Source of the DNA: Fibrobacterota bacterium
GTDB taxonomy: Bacteria; Fibrobacterota; Chitinivibrionia; Chitinivibrionales; Chitinispirillaceae
Assembly: GCA_023412475.1 (NCBI GenBank)
Contig: JAEYNR010000044.1
Span: 26,873 to 90,872, forward strand
DNA length: 64,000 bases
Reading direction: 5' to 3'
This document shows, piece by piece, positions 17,594 through 26,459 of this stretch. The notes beneath the pieces were generated by a model. The model was not told the DNA's origin, made no database searches, and saw only the letters and a list, made by a program, of their open reading frames with translations. Every line of letters begins with the position of its first letter. The first letter of the stretch is position 1. The position numbers and the translations under genes are program-made.

Positions 17594-18487
17594 ATGTCAG
17601 AAAACATTGTGCATATCATAGAAGACTTCCTGCATTACCTTAAAAAAGAGAAAAACTTCTCCGATCATACAGTGATTGCCTATAAACGAGATCTTAAACA
17701 GTTTGTACATTTTTTGCAGGAGAGGAAAATTTCTTTATCCCTTGAAGATGCTCTGAAAAAGGGTAATCTTCGCGCATTCACCTTCAAGTTAAGTAATGAT
17801 GGCTTGAAACCCCGATCTGTAGCCCGAAAGATCGCAGCACTTAAAAGTCTCTCAAAATACTGTCTCAAGAAAAAAATCATTAAAATAAACCCCACAAAGG
17901 TTATTGCCACGCCTAAGTTGGATAAGCCACTTCCAGTTTTTCTGACCCAGAATCAAATCAGAGAACTTCGGATACCTGAGAACGGCGATGAACTTGAGTA
18001 CCGCAATCACGCTATACTGGAATTTTTTTATGGAAGCGGTATTCGTTTATCAGAACTTCAAGGCCTCAATATTGGTTCTGTTAATAAGAGTCAGGAAACG
18101 ATAAGGGTTTTAGGGAAGGGACGTAAGGAGAGGATTGTTCCATTGACTACTGTGGCAATCGAGGTAATGAACCTGTATCTGAAGCTGCGCAAAAAAGCCC
18201 TCTCACCCGATTCGCCTCTATTTGCAAACAAACAGGGAGAAAGGCTTTCGGCTCGGCGTTTGGAGAGGATTGTTCAGCAAAAATTGTCTCTGGTCAGCAA
18301 TCAGAAGAAAAAAAGTCCACACGTACTTCGCCACTCTTTTGCCACCCATCTTATGGACCGAGGAGCAGATATCAGAGCTGTTAAAGAGCTTCTGGGGCAT
18401 GCATCACTTGCTACCACTCAGGTTTACACCCATATTTCTAAGGAGCACCTGCTGAAGATCTATAAACAGGCTCACCCGAGGGCATAA
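17594..18487 (+). CDS. XerC/XerD-type tyrosine recombinase
   Basis: 297 residues. An N-terminal SAM-like core-binding domain (about 5-95) precedes a tyrosine recombinase domain with all active-site residues in place. These are Arg151 (GIRLSEL), Lys175 (GKGRKER), His243/Arg246 (HVLRHSFATHL), His269 (LLGHASL) and Tyr278 (VYTHIS). Length and motifs fit the chromosome-dimer-resolving XerC/XerD pair rather than a phage integrase. XerC versus XerD cannot be told here. No dif site was recognised nearby. Confidence 0.93.
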   Translation: MSENIVHIIEDFLHYLKKEKNFSDHTVIAYKRDLKQFVHFLQERKISLSLEDALKKGNLRAFTFKLSNDGLKPRSVARKIAALKSLSKYCLKKKIIKINPTKVIATPKLDKPLPVFLTQNQIRELRIPENGDELEYRNHAILEFFYGSGIRLSELQGLNIGSVNKSQETIRVLGKGRKERIVPLTTVAIEVMNLYLKLRKKALSPDSPLFANKQGERLSARRLERIVQQKLSLVSNQKKKSPHVLRHSFATHLMDRGADIRAVKELLGHASLATTQVYTHISKEHLLKIYKQAHPRA

Positions 18488-18628
18488 ACATAAAGTTGTT
18501 GTGAACCTGACTTGCTCTGCTTAATACTAAATGGACTAGTGCGCGCATTTATATTCAATCTGATCTAACCGATCCAGAATCAATTTGGGTCGTCCAAAAA
18601 TTCAGATTATGTCCCTTGGGAGAGAAAA

Positions 18629-21559
18629 ATGAACCGTCTTACAACCGGATTAGGTGTGCTGCTGGCAGCTACACATCTTTTTTTTTCTAATACATTTTCA
18701 CAGGAGCAGCCTCAGTCTGTATGGGTGAAGGTTACTTATTATGACTTTCACTCTGATCGTAGCAATCCTGAGTTTGAAGCACCCCACACCACCGCGGTTC
18801 GCAAAGGAATGGTGGAGTCGACACTTGATGAGGATCGCAAGCCACTTCCTGGCAAATCCCCCTATTTAAATTATTATATAAAAAAGTGGTTCAGGCCTTT
18901 CAAGCCAGGCGATAGTACAGTTCCGCTCTACTCTCCAAGAGCTTCACTTAAGAGCAAAACAGTTCCTGAAATAGATGGTTTTGATGAATTTAACCAGGAA
19001 GTGACCTATGAGGGGTTGGGTGCTTTGTCACATGATACCTCTTTCATTAATTCAGTTGTCTACGATTCACTAAGGTTTGAGCTGCAACAAGATGGAATGT
19101 ATCAGTTCAGAGATGATGACTTTTTCCCATTGGATGGGCGTGGCTTTGGTAACGAGTGGAATTATCACAGTCCGGACAACTCTGATGCAGGAGATCACAA
19201 CTACGCATTCACAATGGAGCTGAACTGGAAGTTTGTTATGCGTGACGGTTTAGTATTTCATTTTAATGGTGATGATGATGTCTGGGTCTTCATTAATAAT
19301 AAACTAGCCCTGGATCTGGGTGGTATTCACAAAGCTTCCCAGGATTCAATAGTTCTGGATAAAATCGAGGGACTTCAGGTCGGTAAAACCTACACTCTTG
19401 ATGTGTTTTATGCTGAACGCCACTCAAAAGAATCACATCTGTGGATCACCTCCAATATATTTGCGCCTCCATCAAACCTCTACATATACGGAAAACCTGG
19501 TGAACCAAATACCAATGATAATCCGCCACTTGGTTCTTACGATACCATTACAGAAGGTGTTTCATTACCTCTCTATGGACACATTATCGACAGTCTAGAG
19601 CAGTGGAGAAAAGAATATGACAGTTTAATCACCTGGGAGGTATCACCTTCCGGGAATGGATCGCTTAGTAGCACCATAGGTTCTGCGACAGTATTTACAG
19701 CAAATAAAGCCAATACTGAGGTGACAGTCACCGCTCGTTTCACAGATCCTGAAAATGGCAGAAAATCGGAAAAAAGTATTGTTTTTTATGTTCGTTCTGC
19801 TCCTAAGCCAAAAGATTACACCATAAAACTGTATAAAGAGCCAGGAGATATTGCCATTTTAACCCCACTGGGTTCTTTTGATTCAGTTGGATATAAAGAA
19901 CCATATCCGGTTTATGGACACGTATTCGATAAAGATGGAAACTGGATCTTCGAGTATGACAGCCTGCTTAAGTGGGATATTTCTCCTGAAGAGCTCGGAG
20001 AGCTGAGTGCAACTGAAGGCGTGCAGACCATATTCACCCCAAACACTGCGAATTCGAAGGTTATTCTGACTGCGGGATTCAAAAATCCTGCGAATCCTGA
20101 TGAATACCTATCATGCAGTGTTCAACTTTTTATCGGATCTGCCCCTCCGCCAAATCAATACGTTGTTAAGTTATACAGCGATGAAGATGATCCAGGTACA
20201 ATTCTTTCTGAGAATGACACACTCAAAATCGATATTTGCGACACGATTTATGGGCGCGTTTTCGACACATCCGATTCTCATTTCACCGAATTTGATAAAA
20301 AACTTGTCTGGACTGTTGATCCTGATGATAAAGGAAAGCTTAAGCCGGAAACTGGTTCTTATACCGTTTTCACTGCAGCGGAATTTGATGCCTGTGTAAC
20401 TCTCAGAGCAACTTTCACTGATCCGGAATATCCTGACAGAAAATTCAGGGCAAAAGTAGTTCTGCGTATCAGAAAGGCTCCAGATCCCTATGACATCAGA
20501 CTATATGATAAACCCGGAGATCCTTTGAAACTTTCCGCTCTTGGTAAAGAGGTCACGATACCTGCGGGAGAACTATTCACTGTTTACGGGCATATTTTTG
20601 ATACCAATGAGGTCTGGTGTTCACATTTTGACCAGGATATCAAATGGAAATTAACCTCCGGTAATTCAGATGCCACTATCGATCCTGATCAGGGAAATAC
20701 CACTACTTTTAACAGTACAAAAACCGGAACGTTTACTTTGAGAGCTGATTTTGAAGATCCTGATTCCAAAAATCGGCCACCATCACGCAAGGACCTGGAT
20801 ATCATCGTGGTACCAGACAAACCACACAGTTTGAAGATTGTCAAAGACATACTCAATTTGACAGATCCTCATCCGTTTGACACAATCCGTTTTGGGGAAG
20901 ATGATCACTCGACCAAAATATATGCTGTTGTAATAGATCAGTATGGCAACTTTATCCGATACGCAGAAGATGCAGATTGGAAGAGCAAGGACCGCGATGT
21001 GGCCAGTGTATCTCCAACACACGGATTCACAACCACAGTTATAAGTGAAAGAAAGAGTTCCAACCACCAGACTATTATTATTGTTTCTCAGGACGGATTG
21101 ATTCCGGATACAGTTGTGGTTACCAGCGCACCTAAGAGAATCACTGTGGTTCTGCCAAATCCATTTACCCCGGGCAGGGACAATATTATTGACCGTTTGC
21201 CAAAAAACATGATTGATTTCTACCGTAATATATTGAAGGATATTAAAAATTCGTCTGTTACATTGATTTCCATACAGACAGAAGCTCCATTAGTGCCTTT
21301 GTATCCCAAAGACTCTCTGGACCCGAAAGCATCATATGGGAAGGTTGTTGTATATGATGCTGTGGGGAATGTGATCCGGCGTGATCTGAAGCTTCAGAGA
21401 GCAAATCCCAATTCCGTTTACTCGTATGGAATAATCTGGGATGCCAGAAATGAAAATAACCGACTGGTAGGGACAGGAAGTTATCTTTTTGTGATCAGGG
21501 GTAAATTAGCGAACGGTTCACAATTCAAACACAGTGTAAAGGCCGGTATAAAGCGTTAG
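18629..21559 (+). CDS. Secreted fibro-slime-domain protein with Ig-like repeats
   Basis: 976 residues. After a signal peptide (about 1-24) comes a fibro-slime domain (about 30-275): VKVTYYDFHSD at the start and the PA14-like FHFNGDDDVWVFINNKLALD core near 210-229. Four related repeats of about 115 residues follow, each opening with an [IV]xLY/LYIYxxPGDP-type motif (near 284, 399, 512 and 623) and containing YGHxFD and a TxFTxxxA segment. A fifth Ig-like unit is at about 733-833. The C-terminus (about 838-976) resembles the FlgD-like Ig module used as an export or anchoring tail (VVVYDAVGNVI ... YGIIWDARN). Surface display or polysaccharide binding is likely; the domain family is characteristic of Fibrobacter relatives. 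Confidence 0.88.
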   Translation: MNRLTTGLGVLLAATHLFFSNTFSQEQPQSVWVKVTYYDFHSDRSNPEFEAPHTTAVRKGMVESTLDEDRKPLPGKSPYLNYYIKKWFRPFKPGDSTVPLYSPRASLKSKTVPEIDGFDEFNQEVTYEGLGALSHDTSFINSVVYDSLRFELQQDGMYQFRDDDFFPLDGRGFGNEWNYHSPDNSDAGDHNYAFTMELNWKFVMRDGLVFHFNGDDDVWVFINNKLALDLGGIHKASQDSIVLDKIEGLQVGKTYTLDVFYAERHSKESHLWITSNIFAPPSNLYIYGKPGEPNTNDNPPLGSYDTITEGVSLPLYGHIIDSLEQWRKEYDSLITWEVSPSGNGSLSSTIGSATVFTANKANTEVTVTARFTDPENGRKSEKSIVFYVRSAPKPKDYTIKLYKEPGDIAILTPLGSFDSVGYKEPYPVYGHVFDKDGNWIFEYDSLLKWDISPEELGELSATEGVQTIFTPNTANSKVILTAGFKNPANPDEYLSCSVQLFIGSAPPPNQYVVKLYSDEDDPGTILSENDTLKIDICDTIYGRVFDTSDSHFTEFDKKLVWTVDPDDKGKLKPETGSYTVFTAAEFDACVTLRATFTDPEYPDRKFRAKVVLRIRKAPDPYDIRLYDKPGDPLKLSALGKEVTIPAGELFTVYGHIFDTNEVWCSHFDQDIKWKLTSGNSDATIDPDQGNTTTFNSTKTGTFTLRADFEDPDSKNRPPSRKDLDIIVVPDKPHSLKIVKDILNLTDPHPFDTIRFGEDDHSTKIYAVVIDQYGNFIRYAEDADWKSKDRDVASVSPTHGFTTTVISERKSSNHQTIIIVSQDGLIPDTVVVTSAPKRITVVLPNPFTPGRDNIIDRLPKNMIDFYRNILKDIKNSSVTLISIQTEAPLVPLYPKDSLDPKASYGKVVVYDAVGNVIRRDLKLQRANPNSVYSYGIIWDARNENNRLVGTGSYLFVIRGKLANGSQFKHSVKAGIKR

Positions 21560-21730
21560 AAAAGCAACCTTATTCAGGATTTGCGATTGCGGGCGGGAAG
21601 GCTTTTCTCGGCCGCTTTCTTATCAATAGAGAAAAATTATTATTGTTTGTTTGAGAAAAATGAGCCCTTTTATTTCGTTTTTTGACCCCTTTAAATCAGA
21701 ATTTTGCCAAAGCGAATGCGAAAAAGTCTA

Positions 21731-21772
21731 AACTTGTCGCATACTTTTTGTAAGCATGCGACAAGTTTTTTA
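21731..21772 (+). terminator. Strong hairpin terminator, probably bidirectional
   Basis: AACTTGTCGCAT (21731-21742) pairs perfectly with ATGCGACAAGTT (21756-21767), followed by TTTTT on the plus strand. It sits between the fibro-slime gene and the convergent Spy-like gene, so it can stop transcription from both sides. Confidence 0.85.
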
Positions 21773-21875
21773 AGGTTGGTTTGAGAAGGAGATGAGGCCA
21801 GGTCCGACCTTTTCTCCCAAAAAAAGGTAAGCACAAAGGCCTACCCTTTTTTAATAATAAATAAGTTAAAGAAGT

Positions 21876-22388
21876 CTATTCGACGGTATTATTGAACTTA
21901 CAATTTTCCTTGTTTTCCATACAACATTTTTTATGTGGGGCTTTTTGATGCTTGCCTTTACCTGCTTTCATCCGGAACTTCCCGCACCCATCCGTTCCCT
22001 TATTGACAATTTTTGAAAATTGCTCTGCACTTAGTACCACTTTTACTTTCAACAGATGATCATTATGTTGTTTTGATATTAGTTTGTGGACCTCTCCCAA
22101 TTCAGCCGCGTAAAGATCAAGCTGTGAAGCTGAGGGGGATTCCTTTATCAGCTCATCCCTGATTTTCATGCGAATACTACGGGCATTTTTAAAATTTTCC
22201 GTTCTTAAAGCTTTAATTTCCTGATGCAGTTCCTTGAGCTTTACCTTCTGCTCTTCAGTCAAACCCAGCTCAGAACACATTTGGTAATTTTTGTCGCAGA
22301 CTTTCCCTTCGGTCTGCGCGTGTGATACCACTGGTACCAGTAGCATAGTGCAAGCACAGAGTGCCTTGATCATTCCAGATTTTTTCAT
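21876..22388 (-). CDS. Spy/CpxP-like periplasmic protein with Cys/His-rich tail
   Basis: 170 residues. A signal peptide (about 1-24, ending VSHAQ) is followed by LTEEQKVKLKELHQEIKAL (about 43-61) and LSAEQFSKI, the LTxxQ motifs of the Spy/CpxP/CnrX group. The body is predicted helical. The C-terminal 40 residues are rich in Cys, His and Lys (CGKFRMK ... HKKCCMENKENC), suggesting metal binding. It is the last gene of an operon with an ECF sigma factor and an anti-sigma-like gene, so a periplasmic sensor role (compare CnrX) is a reasonable inference. Confidence 0.8.
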   Translation of the reverse strand: MKKSGMIKALCACTMLLVPVVSHAQTEGKVCDKNYQMCSELGLTEEQKVKLKELHQEIKALRTENFKNARSIRMKIRDELIKESPSASQLDLYAAELGEVHKLISKQHNDHLLKVKVVLSAEQFSKIVNKGTDGCGKFRMKAGKGKHQKAPHKKCCMENKENCKFNNTVE

Positions 22389-22415
22389 AAAAAACTCCCT
22401 TCAAAAATAAAAGAC

Positions 22416-22715
22416 TTACCATTCATCAGAAAAAGCATATATTTGGAGCTGTTCCTCAAGGTCTTCACCATTGAGATACTCCTGAATTATCTCTATTTCA
22501 GCAACCAGTTCCGCTTGAGAAGAACTTGTATTTACCCGCCATAAGTTGGGAATTATCAGAAAAGCAGAAATCAGTACTGCTGTAACACTGCCTGAAATGC
22601 TGAGCCCTCTGATTACCTTTTTGCGTCTGATCTTTTTACTGATCATATCATACTGCCCCTGAGGCAAACCCGGGCAGGATGCTAAATCCTTATAGAAAAG
22701 ATCTTCACTGTTCAT
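22416..22715 (-). CDS. Putative anti-sigma factor, single-pass membrane protein
   Basis: 99 residues. A basic cytoplasmic N-terminus (about 1-35, SKKIRRKKVIRG), one membrane helix (about 36-56) and a short acidic periplasmic tail. The start overlaps the stop of the upstream sigma gene by 4 bases, indicating translational coupling. No zinc-binding HxxxCxxC motif is present, so it is not a ZAS-type anti-sigma; its small size is more like CnrY. The function is inferred from position and topology. Confidence 0.7.
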   Translation of the reverse strand: MNSEDLFYKDLASCPGLPQGQYDMISKKIRRKKVIRGLSISGSVTAVLISAFLIIPNLWRVNTSSSQAELVAEIEIIQEYLNGEDLEEQLQIYAFSDEW

Positions 22716-23257
22716 GCGACGGCCTCCTTTCTAGTAGATGTTTCAGAAAACCGGTTTCTGATAGAATCCTTTAGCCGATGCAGACGGGTCCTGAGTGTTC
22801 CGGCAGAAATTCCACATATCTGGGCTATTTCTTCAAAGGACAAGCCATCGATCTCTCTGGTAACAAGCAGAAAGCGGTCTTCAATGGTTAGATCTGCAAG
22901 AACTCTGTGTACTAACTGTTTATTCTGATACAGGTCTGCATGAGAACATACAGCAATCTGATCCTCAAAGGGGTCGTGGTATTTTGCTTTCTGGTTTTTT
23001 CTGTAGCTCATCAACACTGTGTTATGAGCGATTCGATAGATCCAGGTGGAAAAAGATGCTTCCCCTTTAAATTTCTTTAAGGCTCCATGAACTCTGATAA
23101 AGGTATCCTGCAAAAGCTCAGTAGCCAGTTGTTGTTCACCGGTCATTCTTAAAACCAGCCTCCATATAAAAGGGGCGTAATGATCATAAAGAACCCGGAA
23201 GGCTTTATCATCACCCTTAATTGCTTTTTTTAGAGTTACAGAATCCAGATCTTCCAT
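22712..23257 (-). CDS. ECF-family RNA polymerase sigma factor
   Basis: 181 residues. The sigma2 region (about 12-80) has ELLQDTFIRVHGALKKFKG and FSTWIYRIAHNTVL. The sigma4 region (about 110-165) has a helix-turn-helix with LSFEEIAQICGISAGTLRTRLHR. It is the first gene of the sigma/anti-sigma/Spy-like operon and is divergent from rpiB. Such operons are usually autoregulated from a promoter upstream of the sigma gene; I could not assign one. Confidence 0.93.
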   Translation of the reverse strand: MEDLDSVTLKKAIKGDDKAFRVLYDHYAPFIWRLVLRMTGEQQLATELLQDTFIRVHGALKKFKGEASFSTWIYRIAHNTVLMSYRKNQKAKYHDPFEDQIAVCSHADLYQNKQLVHRVLADLTIEDRFLLVTREIDGLSFEEIAQICGISAGTLRTRLHRLKDSIRNRFSETSTRKEAVA

Positions 23258-23463
23258 TTTTCTTTTGCTCCTGTTTAATTTGATTCGACGAAATCCGAAA
23301 TGTTACAATTGGCAGTCCAATTATCGTTTCTCGTAAAAGAAAAATCCTGATTGAATGAGATTCGTTCCGGCAACAGCAAAAATTAACTCCCAGACACAAA
23401 AACGGTTTGATAAGGCAGATCCGGCTTGTATTTTTGAATTTCATTTTGAGAAAAGGAATAAAT

Positions 23464-23916
23464 ATGACTGAAAAAGCATATCCCGTATTAATTGGCAGCG
23501 ATCATGCCGGCTTTGAAATGAAAGAATTCATAAAACAGTATCTTTCTCAAAAAAATATTCCCTTCGAGGAGTCCGGTGCCGTTGAGTATGACGATTCAGA
23601 TGACTATCCGCATATTGCGTTCAAACTGGCTCAAAAGATCTCATCTGGAGAATTTCAACATGGTATACTTCTTTGTGGCACTGGGATCGGTGCATCCATA
23701 GCGGCCAACCGGGTTAAAGGAGTAAGAGCGGCGCTGTGTTCGACTCCCGAAACCGCCAGAATGTCACGGCTGCACAACGATTCCAATGTGCTGGTACTGG
23801 GGGGCAGGGTTACCAGCCGTGAGATGGTTCCTGAGATAATTAATGCCTGGCTTGAAGCCTCTTTCGAAGGTGGAAGACATCAGAAACGAATTGAGATGCT
23901 TGATTCATTTCAATAA
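23464..23916 (+). CDS. rpiB: Ribose-5-phosphate isomerase B
   Basis: Interconverts ribose 5-phosphate and ribulose 5-phosphate. From the ATG at 23464 (AAGGA 7 bases upstream) the protein is 150 residues, the usual size; the in-frame start at 23407 adds unrelated sequence. GSDHAGFEMKEFI opens the protein and LLCGTGIGASIAANRV contains the catalytic Cys. A downstream NVLVLGGR motif is also family-typical. Confidence 0.95.
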   Translation: MTEKAYPVLIGSDHAGFEMKEFIKQYLSQKNIPFEESGAVEYDDSDDYPHIAFKLAQKISSGEFQHGILLCGTGIGASIAANRVKGVRAALCSTPETARMSRLHNDSNVLVLGGRVTSREMVPEIINAWLEASFEGGRHQKRIEMLDSFQ

Positions 23917-24010
23917 GAAGGAATCTGCTCCTTTTTCAGTATTCCGACGTGAGTCACTAATGATTTTTCCGGGAAAATATTGCCACCCACTAATTTGAAG
24001 GAATAATTTT

Positions 24011-24472
24011 ATGATAACAGAGACACCAGAACTAAAAATCAAAGCTGCAAAAAGAGTATCATGGGATGAATATTTCATGAATATAGCTATTCAGGCTGCT
24101 ACCCGCTCCACCTGTGACCGCAAGCATGTTGGTGCAGTAATCGTCAAAGATAAAACGATTCTCTCTACAGGCTACAATGGAAGTATCCGCGGGCTGCCAC
24201 ATTGTGATGATATCGGCCACATGATGGAAAATGGACACTGCATTGCCACTGTGCACGCTGAGGCTAATGCCATAATTCAGGCCGCTAAAAATGGAACCGC
24301 TATCGATGGCGCAGATATTTACGTAACCGCCTCTCCATGCTGGAACTGTTTTAAACTGATTGCCAACAGTGGAATTAAAAGAATCTGCTATCTGGAATTT
24401 TACCGGGATGAGCGGATACTTGCTACTGCAAAGCAGGCAAATATTGAGCTGGAGCAGATTACTTTATCCTGA
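24011..24472 (+). CDS. Deoxycytidylate deaminase
   Basis: Zinc-dependent deamination of dCMP to dUMP for thymidylate synthesis. 153 residues. The zinc/active-site motif HAEANAI (His and catalytic Glu) and the paired cysteines PCWNC are present, as is the YNGSIRGLPHCDD nucleotide-binding stretch of the dCMP deaminase/ComEB group. A GAAGGAATAATTTT ribosome site precedes the ATG. It lies between rpiB and a DUF72 gene on the same strand. Confidence 0.93.
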   Translation: MITETPELKIKAAKRVSWDEYFMNIAIQAATRSTCDRKHVGAVIVKDKTILSTGYNGSIRGLPHCDDIGHMMENGHCIATVHAEANAIIQAAKNGTAIDGADIYVTASPCWNCFKLIANSGIKRICYLEFYRDERILATAKQANIELEQITLS

Positions 24473-24554
24473 TTTTCAACCCGCTTCCGCACTTGCCTTA
24501 TCCCACAAAAGCCAAATAGCCTTTTATGGCACCTCAATTGTTGTTTTTTCTGGC

Positions 24555-25319
24555 ATGGATCAGTTAACCAGAAAACCGGCTGTGTATATAGGAACTTCCG
24601 GCTGGAGCTATAAGCACTGGAAAGGCATTTTTTACCCGCAGGATCTGCCTCAGAAAAACTGGTTTCAATATTTCTGTGAAAAATTTGATACTGTTGAGAT
24701 CAACGCATCATTTTATCGAATTCCAATACTGAAAACGGTCCGGGGTTGGAAAGAGCGTTCACCGGAAAATTTTAAATTTTCTATAAAAATGAGCAGACTC
24801 GTTTCACATATGAAAAAGCTGAAAAACTGTGCTAATGAGCTGCGGTGGTTTTTTTCAGTTTTTGAACCACTCTATCCAAAGATCGCTGTGGTGCTGATTC
24901 AACTTCCACCTCTTTTAAAATTTGATCCTGCGCGAATAAGCGAGTTTTCCAGCCTTCTTCCCGCCACATACAGATTTGCATTTGAATTCAGAAATCCCAG
25001 TTGGTACAGAGAAGAAACTTATGAAATTCTTGCCAGGTATGGCCACATTTTCTGTATCCACGATATGTCAGGAGTAGTTACTGAAAAAGTAGTTACCAGC
25101 GACTCGATCTATATCCGTTTCCATGGATTTGATTCCATCTATGGAGGTGATTACCCGCTAACTCATCTTCAGGGGTGGGCAGAGTGGATAAAGGCACAAT
25201 TTCTGGAGAACCGGTCGGTTTATGCCTATTTCAATAATGATATCGGAGGTTATGCAGTTAAAAACTGCATGAGTTTGCGCAACATGCTTGAAGGATTCAA
25301 TCTGATTTCCGCAGCATAA
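24555..25319 (+). CDS. DUF72 family protein (YecE-like)
   Basis: 254 residues from the ATG at 24555. A longer frame from 24360 would overlap the deaminase gene by 113 bases. The TIM-barrel DUF72 signature is clear: VYIGTSGWSYKHWKGIFYP at the start, FDTVEINASFYRIP, FKFSIKMSR and YAYFNNDIGGYAVKN near the end. The biochemical role of the family is not established. The ribosome site is weak, so the exact start is uncertain. Confidence 0.88.
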   Translation: MDQLTRKPAVYIGTSGWSYKHWKGIFYPQDLPQKNWFQYFCEKFDTVEINASFYRIPILKTVRGWKERSPENFKFSIKMSRLVSHMKKLKNCANELRWFFSVFEPLYPKIAVVLIQLPPLLKFDPARISEFSSLLPATYRFAFEFRNPSWYREETYEILARYGHIFCIHDMSGVVTEKVVTSDSIYIRFHGFDSIYGGDYPLTHLQGWAEWIKAQFLENRSVYAYFNNDIGGYAVKNCMSLRNMLEGFNLISAA

Positions 25320-25358
25320 TTGTTTGCGGCGGAAATCAGGGATTACAGGGATTTCGTG

Positions 25359-26207
25359 TTAAATCTGACGCGAAAGCAACTGAAGACGTCGTATTCGCTC
25401 CTGCATAGGAGGGTGAGTGCTGAAAAGACCTGCAAAGCCGCCCCGAAACGGGTTCACTATAAAAAGATGAGCTGTTGAAGGATTTCCAGTGTGCATAGGA
25501 ATCATTTTTGATGCCTGCTGAAGTTTATTCAGGGCGCTTGCCAGTGCCATTGGATTGCGACACATCCTGGCCCCTGCTTCATCGGCTGCATACTCTCGTG
25601 AGCGGGATATCGCCAACTGGATAAGCATCGCGGCAATTGGTGCAAGTATTGCCATGAATAAAGCCCCAATTCCACCGCCCCTGTTATCATCATCACCTCT
25701 TAACCCGCCAAACATCGCACCCCATTGAATCATATTTGCTATCCAGGTGATAGCTCCGGCAATGGTAGCGGCTATTGTGCTGGTAAGAGTATCGCGGTTA
25801 CGCACATGAGCTAATTCATGAGCCATGACCCCTTCAAGTTCATGCGCATCAAGGATACGCAATATTCCGGTCGTTGCTGCCACGGAGGCATGAGAGGGGC
25901 TCCTGCCGGTAGCAAAAGCATTGGGTGAGTCGTTATTAATCAGATAAACCTTTGGCATGGGCATCTGATTTCTTTGAGCCAGACGCTCTACTATAGAATA
26001 CAGTGCTGGCACATCGTTTGGACCTGCCTCTTTTGCCCGGTACATGGAAAGTACTATTTTGTCTGAGAACCAGTAGCTGCCAAAATTCATAATAGCGGCA
26101 AATATCAAGGCTATCAGTGCACCCTGAGAGCCGCCCAGATAATCACCCAGTAATACCAGCAGAACACTCAGAGATGCCAGTAACAGGGTGGTTTTTAAGG
26201 TATTCAT
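25359..26207 (-). CDS. htpX: M48-family zinc metalloprotease HtpX
   Basis: Membrane protease that removes damaged membrane proteins. 282 residues. Two N-terminal membrane helices (about 5-22 and 29-50), the zinc motif HELAH (130-134), two further hydrophobic spans, then the third-ligand motif SREYAADEAGA. PNAFATGRSP is the family's substrate-cleft motif. It is convergent with the DUF72 gene. Confidence 0.94.
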   Translation of the reverse strand: MNTLKTTLLLASLSVLLVLLGDYLGGSQGALIALIFAAIMNFGSYWFSDKIVLSMYRAKEAGPNDVPALYSIVERLAQRNQMPMPKVYLINNDSPNAFATGRSPSHASVAATTGILRILDAHELEGVMAHELAHVRNRDTLTSTIAATIAGAITWIANMIQWGAMFGGLRGDDDNRGGGIGALFMAILAPIAAMLIQLAISRSREYAADEAGARMCRNPMALASALNKLQQASKMIPMHTGNPSTAHLFIVNPFRGGFAGLFSTHPPMQERIRRLQLLSRQI

Positions 26208-26459
26208 TGTTTTTACTCCTAAGGATTTGCGTGCTGTAAAATATAGTAACCAGTCTGGGGAGTGTGTTGTAAATGTAAATACGGTTCTAAATATGTTATA
26301 TTGTTGATTAAATCTTAGCTATTGCATAATTATTGGGCTTTTTCAGAGAAAATGGATCCATTTTTTTGGCAATAGCTACAATTAAATTAAATTCATCTCG
26401 AATTTGTTGAATTCTTTGACTATTTTTATGTTTACTCTATAAATCTCTCAAGGATGCTT

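Noticed and set aside
24360..24554. N-terminal extension of the DUF72 gene
   Set aside because: Would overlap the dCMP deaminase gene by 113 bases and adds sequence unlike the family; ATG at 24555 preferred.
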